Source of the DNA: JAVZLH01 sp049700435
GTDB lineage: Archaea > Thermoproteota > Bathyarchaeia > Bathyarchaeales > Bathycorpusculaceae
NCBI GenBank assembly: GCA_049700435.1
Contig: JBNAVK010000005.1
Location: 1 to 47,778, forward strand
Direction: 5' to 3'
Length of the DNA: 47,778 bases
How positions within the stretch are numbered: the stretch's first letter is position 1; each line of letters begins with the position of its first letter. Shown here in pieces: positions 1-7,003 of this stretch. Made by a program: the position numbers and the translations under genes. The notes beneath the pieces were generated by a model, which saw only the letters and a program-made list of their open reading frames with translations, was not told where the DNA came from and searched no databases.

Positions 1-13
1 AGACGCTCAAAAA

Positions 14-88
14 GGGCCCGTAGCTCAGCTAGGTTAGAGCGACAGGCTCATAACCTGTTGGTCGGGCGTTCAAATCGCCCCGGGCCCA
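14..88 (+). tRNA. tRNA with CAU anticodon (elongator Met or Ile2)
   Basis: A full cloverleaf can be drawn. The acceptor stem is GGGCCCG (14-20) with CGGGCCC (81-87), the D stem is GCTC (23-26) with GAGC (37-40), the anticodon stem is ACAGG (42-46) with CCTGT (54-58), and the T stem is GGGCG (64-68) with CGCCC (76-80) around loop TTCAAAT. The anticodon is CAT at 49-51, the discriminator base is A88, and CCA is not encoded. It is not the initiator: the first pair is G:C and the anticodon stem lacks three consecutive G:C pairs. CAU may be elongator Met, or Ile2 after agmatidine modification; the sequence alone does not decide. Confidence 0.95.
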
Positions 89-101
89 TTTTCGCGGCGT
101 T

Positions 102-581
102 TTAAGTCTTTAATTTTTTGGCTAGGGTTGCTGTTCTTTTTCCGAGTTCTTTGCAGTATTCAAGCGCCTTCTTGTCTGGTGTTTCTACGGCTGCCGCTCC
201 GTAATGTTTGTCGTCTGCTCTTCCATGCACTATCATGCCATGGACCAGCATAGCATGCAATATCGAAAGCAGGGTTGTTTCTGCGCCAGTGGCTGTTCCA
301 CCAGAACTTGTGAAGGCTGCTCCCACTTTGCCTTCAAGTTTCCCATGGATTTTCACGGATTCATCGATTAAAGCTTTAAGTTTCGCACTCATCTGTCCAT
401 AGTATGTGGGAGAACCCATCACTATTCCGTCGGCTTTCTGCAGATCCTCAAGGCTTGTTTGGTCAACTTTCTTAACAACTACATTGACTCCGCTTACCTG
501 TTTGGCTCCTTCGGCAACGGCGAAAGCCATTTTCTCGGTGTTCCCTGTTTTGGAGTTGTAAACAACGAGAATTTGCACCAT
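102..581 (-). CDS. Flavodoxin-fold NAD(P)H:quinone oxidoreductase (WrbA-like)
   Basis: This 159-residue protein has the flavodoxin fold. The FMN phosphate loop NSKTGNTE lies at residues 9-16 after a beta strand, SPTYYG at 57-62 lies against the isoalloxazine ring, and TSSGG at 91-95 is followed by a His/Gly-rich stretch as in WrbA proteins. The family carries two-electron reduction of quinones or acts as a one-electron carrier in the cytoplasm. The start is set at the ATG at 581 because AGGTG lies 7 nt upstream; a TTG two codons earlier is the alternative. It stands alone, reading toward the tRNA on the opposite strand. Whether the acceptor is a quinone or a protein partner cannot be told. 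Confidence 0.88.
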   Translation of the reverse strand: MVQILVVYNSKTGNTEKMAFAVAEGAKQVSGVNVVVKKVDQTSLEDLQKADGIVMGSPTYYGQMSAKLKALIDESVKIHGKLEGKVGAAFTSSGGTATGAETTLLSILHAMLVHGMIVHGRADDKHYGAAAVETPDKKALEYCKELGKRTATLAKKLKT

Positions 582-890
582 CTTCAAACACCTACTTTAC
601 AGTTAAGGTTTATGGTTTAAAATTTTGCCGCTTCAGAATCACCCTTCCAAATAGAGCTATGCAATAGAAGATTTTTCCACAAGCTATAAGTGGTAAGAAG
701 TTGCATTAAATTGGTCATGAGGAGAATGGTAGTACGTTTATGGGGAGAAAGGAGAGAAGGGAGGAAAATTTCTCTCTACCATTCTCCTCAATCATTAATC
801 CATAATGCGTGTACTTGTTGCTTTTAAACTTTTCTTTGAATTTCGAATTAAACCTTCAAAAAGGTCTTAAAAATCATTGTTTTAAAGGTT
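582..890. other. Intergenic stretch, no gene seen
   Basis: About 300 bases between the flavodoxin-like gene and the cysteine hydrolase, both on the minus strand. It is AT-rich, with a likely flavodoxin promoter near 600-625 (a TTTTAAACC-like box on the minus strand). It holds a large perfect inverted repeat at 718-790, listed separately. I find no credible coding frame or second RNA gene. Confidence 0.6.
718..790. repeat. 15-bp perfect inverted repeat with purine-rich loop
   Basis: TGAGGAGAATGGTAG (718-732) is exactly the reverse complement of 776-790. The 43-base interval is purine-rich on the plus strand and contains a smaller GAGAGAA/TTCTCTC pair, so a transcript could form a long nested hairpin. 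No target-site duplication is seen at the edges. It may be a small miniature-element remnant, a transcript-end structure or a structured RNA; the sequence does not choose among these. Confidence 0.7.
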
Positions 891-1451
891 TCAGCCGAAC
901 TCTTTAATGATTTCGTCAACGGTCATTAGTTTGGCGTTGTAAACGTTCTGCAAATATTTTAAGCCTTGCTCGTGTTCTTCCTGGGTGAAGGCTTCCACTC
1001 CGTCTTTTGCTATTATTATTTTGTATCCTCTGAAGAAGGCGTCTGCAGCCGTGTGCCTTACGCATATGTGCGTGTGTATTCCGCATAATATGACGGCTTT
1101 CACCCCTTCGCCGTTGTACAAGCTTCTTAATAATGGGTCTAAACCAGTTTCGAAGAAGCCGCTGTAAACTCGCTTTTCTACAACGTAGTCTTTTGCAGAA
1201 GGCTTGAGTTCTGGAATAACTTCAGCGCCTTTTGTTCCTTTTATGGCGTGTTTTCCCCATTTTTGAACAATTTCAAAGTCTTGGGGATAATGCGCATCAT
1301 TGCTGTATATGATTGGAATGTTGCGTTTGCGGGCGGCTTCAACAAGCCTCTTAAGGTTTGGAACTATCCGCTGGGCACGTTCGCACTTTAACTCTCCGGC
1401 GACGAAGTCTCTTAACATATCAATTATTATAACTGCCTTGTTATCCACCAA
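891..1451 (-). CDS. Isochorismatase/nicotinamidase-family cysteine hydrolase
   Basis: This 186-residue protein is of the cysteine hydrolase family that includes nicotinamidase, isochorismatase and N-carbamoylsarcosine amidase. The catalytic triad is visible as Asp11 (IIIDMLRDF), Lys93 (VEKRVYSGF) and Cys130 (THICVRHT). A nicotinamidase-like metal pair Asp52/His54 lies in SNDAHYP, which favours nicotinamide deamidation in NAD salvage over isochorismate cleavage, though this is not proof. The start is TTG followed by GTG, behind GTGGTGA. A palindrome around a TATA-like box lies just upstream (1472-1499). The next gene upstream on the same strand is the M24 peptidase, separated by about 90 bp. 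Confidence 0.87.
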   Translation of the reverse strand: MVDNKAVIIIDMLRDFVAGELKCERAQRIVPNLKRLVEAARKRNIPIIYSNDAHYPQDFEIVQKWGKHAIKGTKGAEVIPELKPSAKDYVVEKRVYSGFFETGLDPLLRSLYNGEGVKAVILCGIHTHICVRHTAADAFFRGYKIIIAKDGVEAFTQEEHEQGLKYLQNVYNAKLMTVDEIIKEFG

Positions 1452-1471
1452 TTTTCACCACAATTAATACA

Positions 1472-1499
1472 TGCAAAAGTAACCCTTTATACTTTTGCA
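1472..1499 (-). promoter_or_regulatory. Palindrome enclosing a TATA-like box
   Basis: TGCAAAAGTA (1472-1481) and TACTTTTGCA (1490-1499) form a perfect 10-bp inverted repeat with an 8-nt spacer. On the minus strand the spacer and right arm contain TATAAAG (1485-1491), about 35 nt ahead of the cysteine hydrolase start. Placement over the TATA box suggests a repressor operator. It could instead be a transcript-end hairpin of the M24 peptidase gene. Confidence 0.5.
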
Positions 1500-1540
1500 A
1501 ACAGCACCCTAAAAAGCAAAGAAGATTTGTTAGCGCATCT

Positions 1541-2614
1541 TCAACGACTTGTTTCCAAAGTGTAAAATCCATTAGTCAGTTTTTCTAAGCCTCGCTTCTG
1601 CACCAGAACAGTGTCTTCTATGCGGACACCGCCATAGCCAACAAGATATATGCCTGGCTCGTTTGTAACGACATTTCCAGCCGCCAACACGTCTTTGCTT
1701 TCACTACTCAATGCGGGCGGTTCATGAATCTCTAAGCCAACGCCATGTCCTAAGCCGTGGACAAAATATTCTCCGTAACCAGCTTCCTCTATGACTTTTC
1801 TGGCTGCCGCGTCAATTTCCTTTGCCTTTGCCTTGTGCCTAATGGCTTGGGATGCTTTTTCATGGGCGGTCTTAACGATTTCGTAGAGTTTCCTTTGTTT
1901 TTCTGAGGGTTTTCCAGCAACCAGCGTTCTTGTCATGTCCATACGGTAGAAGCGGTATGCAGCGCCGATGTCGACAACCACAAGGTCTCCGTCTCGGATT
2001 TCACGGTTTAAGCATCCGCCGTGGGGAAAGGCTGAACGCGCTCCAGATGCAAGTATAGTTTCGAAGGCTGTTCCCCAAGAGCCTTTCTTGCGCATGGCGT
2101 ATTCTATTTCCGCCGCAACCTCATACTCTTTCACGCCTGGCTTTATTGTTTCATAGGCGGCTTTCATTCCTTCCATAGTCAGTTCACCGGCTTTCCTCAT
2201 AAATTCAAGTTCTTTTTCGTCCTTTACCTTGCGCAGTTCCCAAACAAGGTCGCCCTTCACTTTCAGTTTCGTTTCGCCCTTAAGCTCCTTTTTCAAGCTT
2301 TGGTAGTTTTCATAGCTAAGCATGTCCACGGCGAGTCTTCTAACTTTGCAAGCTTTAGCCTCTTTTGCGACTTTAGCCATCAAATTTTCATTAAGCTTAA
2401 CCATTTCAACTCTGAGCCCTTTCACTTCAGCCTTCGCCTGCTCATAATTGACGCCATAAACGTAGGCTGTGCCTTCTTCTGTTTTTGGTATGAATAGGCA
2501 TGCTAGTCCGGGGCAACCAGCAAAGTATAAAGCGTTAATTTCGTTTGTGATTAGAAAGCCGTCGAAATTTTTCTCCTCAAATGCTTTTTGTTTTAAGGCG
2601 TTTATCCTCTGCAC
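1541..2614 (-). CDS. M24 family metallopeptidase (Xaa-Pro aminopeptidase-like)
   Basis: This 357-residue protein has the pita-bread aminopeptidase fold. An N-terminal creatinase-like domain (about 1-125) precedes the catalytic domain. All five dinuclear metal ligands can be placed: Asp215 (VVVDIG), Asp226 (YRMDMTRT), His290 (HGLGHGVG), Glu319 (TNEPGIY) and Glu333 (VRIEDTV). It should remove N-terminal residues preceding proline in the cytoplasm. The length matches archaeal PepQ/Xaa-Pro peptidases. The start is GTG behind AAGGTGAG. A prolidase (dipeptidase) activity is equally possible from sequence. Confidence 0.92.
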   Translation of the reverse strand: MQRINALKQKAFEEKNFDGFLITNEINALYFAGCPGLACLFIPKTEEGTAYVYGVNYEQAKAEVKGLRVEMVKLNENLMAKVAKEAKACKVRRLAVDMLSYENYQSLKKELKGETKLKVKGDLVWELRKVKDEKELEFMRKAGELTMEGMKAAYETIKPGVKEYEVAAEIEYAMRKKGSWGTAFETILASGARSAFPHGGCLNREIRDGDLVVVDIGAAYRFYRMDMTRTLVAGKPSEKQRKLYEIVKTAHEKASQAIRHKAKAKEIDAAARKVIEEAGYGEYFVHGLGHGVGLEIHEPPALSSESKDVLAAGNVVTNEPGIYLVGYGGVRIEDTVLVQKRGLEKLTNGFYTLETSR

Positions 2615-2678
2615 AAACTCACCTTCTTGAGAAGTTGTTATAATTCCCTTTCTGACTTAAAACATTTACAGTTCTGTA

Positions 2679-2969
2679 TTAGCCTCCACTCACGATTGGA
2701 AGCAGCGTCACGCGGTCTCCGTGCTTTAGCTTCGTTTTTATTCCTTCCAGCTGGTTCAGCAGATAACCGTTTACAGTTATGATGTAGTTGGGTTTCACAT
2801 CTGCACCGCCCTTATCATAGAAGGCTTTGCGGAAAGGCTCACCATATTTATCAGCAAGCACCATAAGAAGGTCCGCAACTGAAGATTCATCTTCAACTTC
2901 GATTTCCTCCTCTCGCCCACTGCCAATAATGTTTTTAATGTGCCCTATGTATTCGACTTTAACACGCAA
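2679..2969 (-). CDS. MoaD/ThiS-family ubiquitin-like sulfur carrier
   Basis: A small beta-grasp protein ending in Gly-Gly (IVSGG), the C-terminus that is adenylated and converted to thiocarboxylate in MoaD, ThiS and archaeal SAMPs. The N-terminus RVKVEYIGHIKN and the central acidic stretch are typical of MoaD. I set the start at a TTG (2969) that gives MRVKVEYIG, behind GGTG; an upstream TTG at 2993 would add eight residues. The neighbouring AOR needs a pterin cofactor and the sulfur-relay operon could supply sulfur, so a molybdopterin role is plausible. Small archaeal modifiers are a live alternative. Confidence 0.82.
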   Translation of the reverse strand: MRVKVEYIGHIKNIIGSGREEEIEVEDESSVADLLMVLADKYGEPFRKAFYDKGGADVKPNYIITVNGYLLNQLEGIKTKLKHGDRVTLLPIVSGG

Positions 2970-3124
2970 TACCAGACACCAGCGCTTCAACAATAATTTA
3001 AGAGCTGATTAATTATTATCATTTCGGTTTCTACAAGAACACCTTCAATTGGGCGCGCGGCAGTTAACAGAAACCATATTCCACTACATGTGCAATACGC
3101 AAAGGACACTAACATTTGCCTCTC

Positions 3125-3131
3125 TATTTAA
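3125..3131 (+). promoter_or_regulatory. TATA-like box for acetyl-CoA synthetase gene
   Basis: TATTTAA lies in an AT-rich patch about 60 nt upstream of the acs ATG, allowing a transcript start near 3155 and a short leader containing AGGATG. A second AT-rich run (TTTTAATAAA, 3141-3150) could serve instead. Confidence 0.35.
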
Positions 3132-3191
3132 GCGCCAAAATTTTAATAAACATTCGCGAGGTAAATCAGCCAAAAAGCAGGATGCCTTAAT

Positions 3192-5105
3192 ATGTCAACT
3201 ACAAATGAGAATACCAGAATTGAGCATCCTCCCCAACTGAAATGGATGCTTAAGAGGGCGCTTGAAGAACCGGAAGGCTTCTGGGGAGAAATCGCCGAGG
3301 AACTGTACTGGTTTAGGCGATGGGACAAGGTTTTCGAGTGGAATTATCCGAACTTCACATGGTTCAAAGGCGGAGTTACAAACATAGCATACAATTGTCT
3401 AGAATATAATATTAAAAGGGGAAGAGGCAACCACGCCGCCATAATTTATGAAAACGGCGAAGGCTTACCAACCCGCGTCTTAACTTACAACCAACTCCTC
3501 CATGATGTGGAGCGTTTCGCCGCGGCATTGAAAGCCTTAGGAGTTAACAAAGGCGACAGAGTGACAATTTACATGCCGATGATTCCGGAGGCTGCTGTGG
3601 CTATGCTTGCCACCGCGAGAATTGGGGCAATCCACTCGGTTGTTTTCGGAGGGTTTGGCTATGGAGCCCTCGCGGACAGAATAATCGACGCGGAACCAAA
3701 AGTTGTCGTAACGGCAGATGTTGGTTACAGACGGGGAGGCACAGTTAACCTCAAAGAAGTTGTAGACGAAGCCCTCAAGACAAGCGGAAAAAGCGTTAAA
3801 AAAGTTATAGTGCTGAAAAGAGGCGAAAAAGACCCACCTATGACCCATGGAAGAGACTTACTGTGGGAGGAAGCATTAGATAAGGGCAAAGGAGTGAAAG
3901 CGGAAGTGGAAAAGGTTTTGGCAAATGAACCAGTCTTCATCCTTTACACTTCTGGAACAATGGCTAAGCCTAAAGGCACAGTTCAAACTCATGGGGGCTA
4001 CCAAGTTTACGTTTACGCCATGGGAAAATGGGTTTACGGCATGCACGAAACAGATGTATGGTGGTCAACATCTGACATCGGATGGATAGTGGGACACAGC
4101 TACGTCGTTTACGGACCACTGCTCATCGGTTGTTCAACAATAATGTACGAGGGCGTCCCGGACTATCCGACGCCGGACATATGGTGGCAAATAATTGAGA
4201 GAAACCGCGTTACAAAGTTTTGGGTCTCGCCAACTGGAGTCCGCGCCTTAATGAAGTATGGCGATGAGTTGCCCAAAAAGTACGATTTAAGCTCCATTAA
4301 ATTTGTTGCATGCGCAGGTGAGGTCCTAAACCCTCCAGCTTGGGAGTGGCTTCAAAAGAAAGTCTTTGAAGACAGAGTGCCAGTTGTCGACCACATGTGG
4401 CAAACAGAAAGCAGCGGACCAATGGTCGGCAACCCCTACGGAATAGTGTTGCTGCCGATAAAGCCTGGATCCGCAACAATTCCACTTCCGGGAATCGACG
4501 CGGAAATAGTTGACGAAGATGGAAAACCAGTTCCGGTGGGAACCGAGGGAACATTTGTCTGTAAAAGACCTTTTCCAGGTTTAACGCCGACGCTGTGGCG
4601 TGACCATGAGCGTTATGTTCAGGATTACTGGAACCGTGTTCCAGGCGTTTATTATACGGGTGACGCTGCCATGAGGGACGAGGATGGCTACATATGGTTT
4701 CTGGGGAGAATGGACGAGGTCATAAAGATTTCAGCTCACAGAATTGGCACAATCGAAGTTGAAAGCGCCCTTCTACAGCATCCAGGCGTTGCCGAGGCTG
4801 CTGTTGTTGGGCGCCCAGACGAGCTGAGGGGTGAAACCGCGTGTGCGCTGGTTGTTTTGAAGGGCGATTATGCGCCGAGCGAAGAACTGAAGCAAACATT
4901 GAAGGATTTGGTTAAGAAAACTTTGGGTCCTTTGGTTGTTATCAGCGACATATTTTTTGTTTCTAAACTGCCTAAGACAAGAAGTGGAAAAATAATGCGC
5001 CGGCTCATTAAGGCAATAATCACAGATAAGCCTCTTGGCGACTATTCAACAATAGAAGACGAAACTGCGATAGAAGAAGTGAAAAAAGCTATTATAAAAC
5101 CATAA
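3192..5105 (+). CDS. acs: Acetyl-CoA synthetase (AMP-forming)
   Basis: This 637-residue enzyme makes acetyl-CoA from acetate, ATP and CoA in two half-reactions. The P-loop-like A3 motif is TSGTMAKPKG near residue 252, with Met-Ala where most family members have Thr-Gly. YYTGDA (about 488) and GRMDEVIKISAHRIGT (about 505-520) mark the hinge and CoA-binding region. Lys600 in PKTRSGKIMRR is the adenylation lysine that protein acetyltransferases switch off in the known family. The window also encodes an acyl-CoA synthetase/GNAT fusion (35209-37932) that could act on it. Length and motifs fit Acs better than medium-chain or propionyl homologues, but propionate use is not excluded. It has its own promoter. 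Confidence 0.93.
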   Translation: MSTTNENTRIEHPPQLKWMLKRALEEPEGFWGEIAEELYWFRRWDKVFEWNYPNFTWFKGGVTNIAYNCLEYNIKRGRGNHAAIIYENGEGLPTRVLTYNQLLHDVERFAAALKALGVNKGDRVTIYMPMIPEAAVAMLATARIGAIHSVVFGGFGYGALADRIIDAEPKVVVTADVGYRRGGTVNLKEVVDEALKTSGKSVKKVIVLKRGEKDPPMTHGRDLLWEEALDKGKGVKAEVEKVLANEPVFILYTSGTMAKPKGTVQTHGGYQVYVYAMGKWVYGMHETDVWWSTSDIGWIVGHSYVVYGPLLIGCSTIMYEGVPDYPTPDIWWQIIERNRVTKFWVSPTGVRALMKYGDELPKKYDLSSIKFVACAGEVLNPPAWEWLQKKVFEDRVPVVDHMWQTESSGPMVGNPYGIVLLPIKPGSATIPLPGIDAEIVDEDGKPVPVGTEGTFVCKRPFPGLTPTLWRDHERYVQDYWNRVPGVYYTGDAAMRDEDGYIWFLGRMDEVIKISAHRIGTIEVESALLQHPGVAEAAVVGRPDELRGETACALVVLKGDYAPSEELKQTLKDLVKKTLGPLVVISDIFFVSKLPKTRSGKIMRRLIKAIITDKPLGDYSTIEDETAIEEVKKAIIKP

Positions 5106-5228
5106 GCAAACACTTTTGGAACCTCGCATTTCACACTCCTTTGTCGCTTCAATGTCTTTTCGTGTTCAAGCGGTTTTCAGCAGCTAAGCCAAATCCATGC
5201 AACGGACGCTTGCTTGCATAGTGGAAAA

Positions 5229-5236
5229 GATATAAG
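5229..5236 (+). promoter_or_regulatory. TATA-like box for the tfr/sdh-like operon
   Basis: GATATAAG lies about 55 nt ahead of the flavoprotein start. A transcript beginning near 5260 would carry a GTGGGG ribosome-binding sequence just before the TTG/ATG start pair. Confidence 0.4.
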
Positions 5237-5288
5237 GCTTTGATAGCAAATGTAGGTATTCCCTTAAAAGCAAATACGTGGGGATTTG

Positions 5289-6989
5289 ATGGAAAAATTA
5301 ACCCATGACATAATTGTTGTAGGCGCGGGATTGGCGGGTTTGAGGGCTGCGGTGGCTGCGGCAGAAGTCAGTGGCAAACTGGACATTGCGGTTCTGTCAA
5401 AGCATCACCCTCTACGTTCCCATTCTGTCTGCGCACAAGGCGGAACAGCAGCGGTTATGCGTGAAAAAGACTCCTTTGATTTGCATGCCTTCGACACTGT
5501 AAAAGGCGCTGATTACTTGGCAGACCAAGACGTTGTAGAGTTCTTCGTGAAACAAGCGCCAAAAGAAATAATCTTAACAGAACATTGGGGTTGCCCATGG
5601 AGCCGCACATCAGAGGGAAAAATAAACCAGCGTCCCTTCGGCGGTCACTCTTATCCAAGGGCGTGCTTTGCAGCTGATATGACGGGTTTCCATGAAATGC
5701 ACACGTTGTATGGTAGGGCCACAGCCTACAGCAACATAAAATTTTACGACGAATGGTTTGTCACTTCAGTAATTGTGGAAGATAACAGGGCGGTTGGCTT
5801 AACAGCCATTGAAGTTGCGACAGGCGAGATGCACGCGTTAAAAGCCAAAGCAGTCATAATGGCTACTGGGGGACACGAGCGCATATACGAGTTCACAACT
5901 TTCTCTCATGCGACGACAGGCGATGGAATGGCTATGGCTTATCGGGCTGGCGCACCATTGGAAGACATGGAATTCGTGCAGTTTCACCCAACAGGCTTGG
6001 TTCCCTCAGGCGTATTAATCACAGAAGGCGCCAGAGGCGAAGGCGGATACCTAGTTAATGCAGAAGGCGAACGTTTCATGAAGCGTTATGCTCCAGAAAA
6101 AATGGAGTTAGCCCCAAGAGATGTTGTTTCAAGGGCTGAGCAAACAGAAATTCTGGAGGGGAGAGGACTTGAGGGGCCTTACGGGCCTTACATAGCCTTA
6201 GACCTCACGCATTTAGGCGAAGAGAAGATAAACGAGAGGCTGCCGCTAATAAAAGATGTTGCCATAAAGCTTGGCGGAGTTGACCCATTTAAAGAGCCTA
6301 TACCGATTAGGCCAGCAGCCCATTATTCTATGGGAGGAATCAAAGCCAACATTAGGACGGAAACGCCTATTGCGGGTTTGTATGCTGCTGGAGAATGCTC
6401 TTGTCTAAGCGTGCATGGCGCGAATAGACTTGGAACAAACTCGACGGCAGAATGCCTAGTTTTTGGAGCTGTTGCCGGAGAGGAAGCCGCTAAATATGTT
6501 TTGAAAAGCGAGTTACACGAGGTTTCGAAGGAGAAGTTTCAAGCGGAAGAAAAGAGGGTCTATGACGGAATTTTTGGAAGCGAAGGCCCAGAGAGGGTTC
6601 CAGTCATTAGGGATGAGATGAGGCGAGTTATGAATGAGAAGGCTTGGATATTCAGGAGAGGCGACCAGCTTAAGGAAGCTGTGAAAGAAATTAGAAAACT
6701 TAAGGAGAGATTCAAGCGAATAAGGGTTGAGGATAGGGGAAACGTTTTTAACACTGGTTTTCTGGCTGCTTTACAGCTTGATTTCATGCTTGAACTCGCA
6801 GAAGTCACTGTAGTAAGCGCACTAGCAAGAACCGAGTCTAGAGGAGCCCATTCAAGGGTTGATTATCCGAAACGCGACGACCAAAACTGGCTGAAACACA
6901 CTTTGGCGTATTATACGGTGGATGGACCGAGGCTTGAGTATGCGCCGGTGACGATAACAAGGTGGCAGCCTGCCGTGAGAACATATTAG
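5289..6989 (+). CDS. Fumarate reductase/succinate dehydrogenase-type flavoprotein subunit (TfrA-like)
   Basis: This 566-residue flavoprotein interconverts fumarate and succinate. The dinucleotide-binding GAGLAG is at residues 12-17. RSHSVCAQGG places His45 where family members attach FAD covalently. FHPTG (about 232), TEGARGEGG and HYSMGG (about 346) form the dicarboxylate site, and HGANRLGTNS contacts the flavin. The start is the ATG at 5289, behind GTGGGG; a TTG directly before it is possible. The partner subunit follows 14 nt after the stop. Because that partner carries a CCG (HdrD-like) domain and no membrane anchor genes follow, a soluble thiol:fumarate reductase type is more likely than a quinone-linked complex II. 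Confidence 0.9.
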   Translation: MEKLTHDIIVVGAGLAGLRAAVAAAEVSGKLDIAVLSKHHPLRSHSVCAQGGTAAVMREKDSFDLHAFDTVKGADYLADQDVVEFFVKQAPKEIILTEHWGCPWSRTSEGKINQRPFGGHSYPRACFAADMTGFHEMHTLYGRATAYSNIKFYDEWFVTSVIVEDNRAVGLTAIEVATGEMHALKAKAVIMATGGHERIYEFTTFSHATTGDGMAMAYRAGAPLEDMEFVQFHPTGLVPSGVLITEGARGEGGYLVNAEGERFMKRYAPEKMELAPRDVVSRAEQTEILEGRGLEGPYGPYIALDLTHLGEEKINERLPLIKDVAIKLGGVDPFKEPIPIRPAAHYSMGGIKANIRTETPIAGLYAAGECSCLSVHGANRLGTNSTAECLVFGAVAGEEAAKYVLKSELHEVSKEKFQAEEKRVYDGIFGSEGPERVPVIRDEMRRVMNEKAWIFRRGDQLKEAVKEIRKLKERFKRIRVEDRGNVFNTGFLAALQLDFMLELAEVTVVSALARTESRGAHSRVDYPKRDDQNWLKHTLAYYTVDGPRLEYAPVTITRWQPAVRTY

Positions 6990-7003
6990 GGGAGGGGAAA
7001 TGC

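Noticed and set aside
14..88. Initiator tRNA-Met
   Set aside because: The CAU anticodon fits, but the G1:C72 pair and the anticodon stem without three G:C pairs exclude the initiator type.
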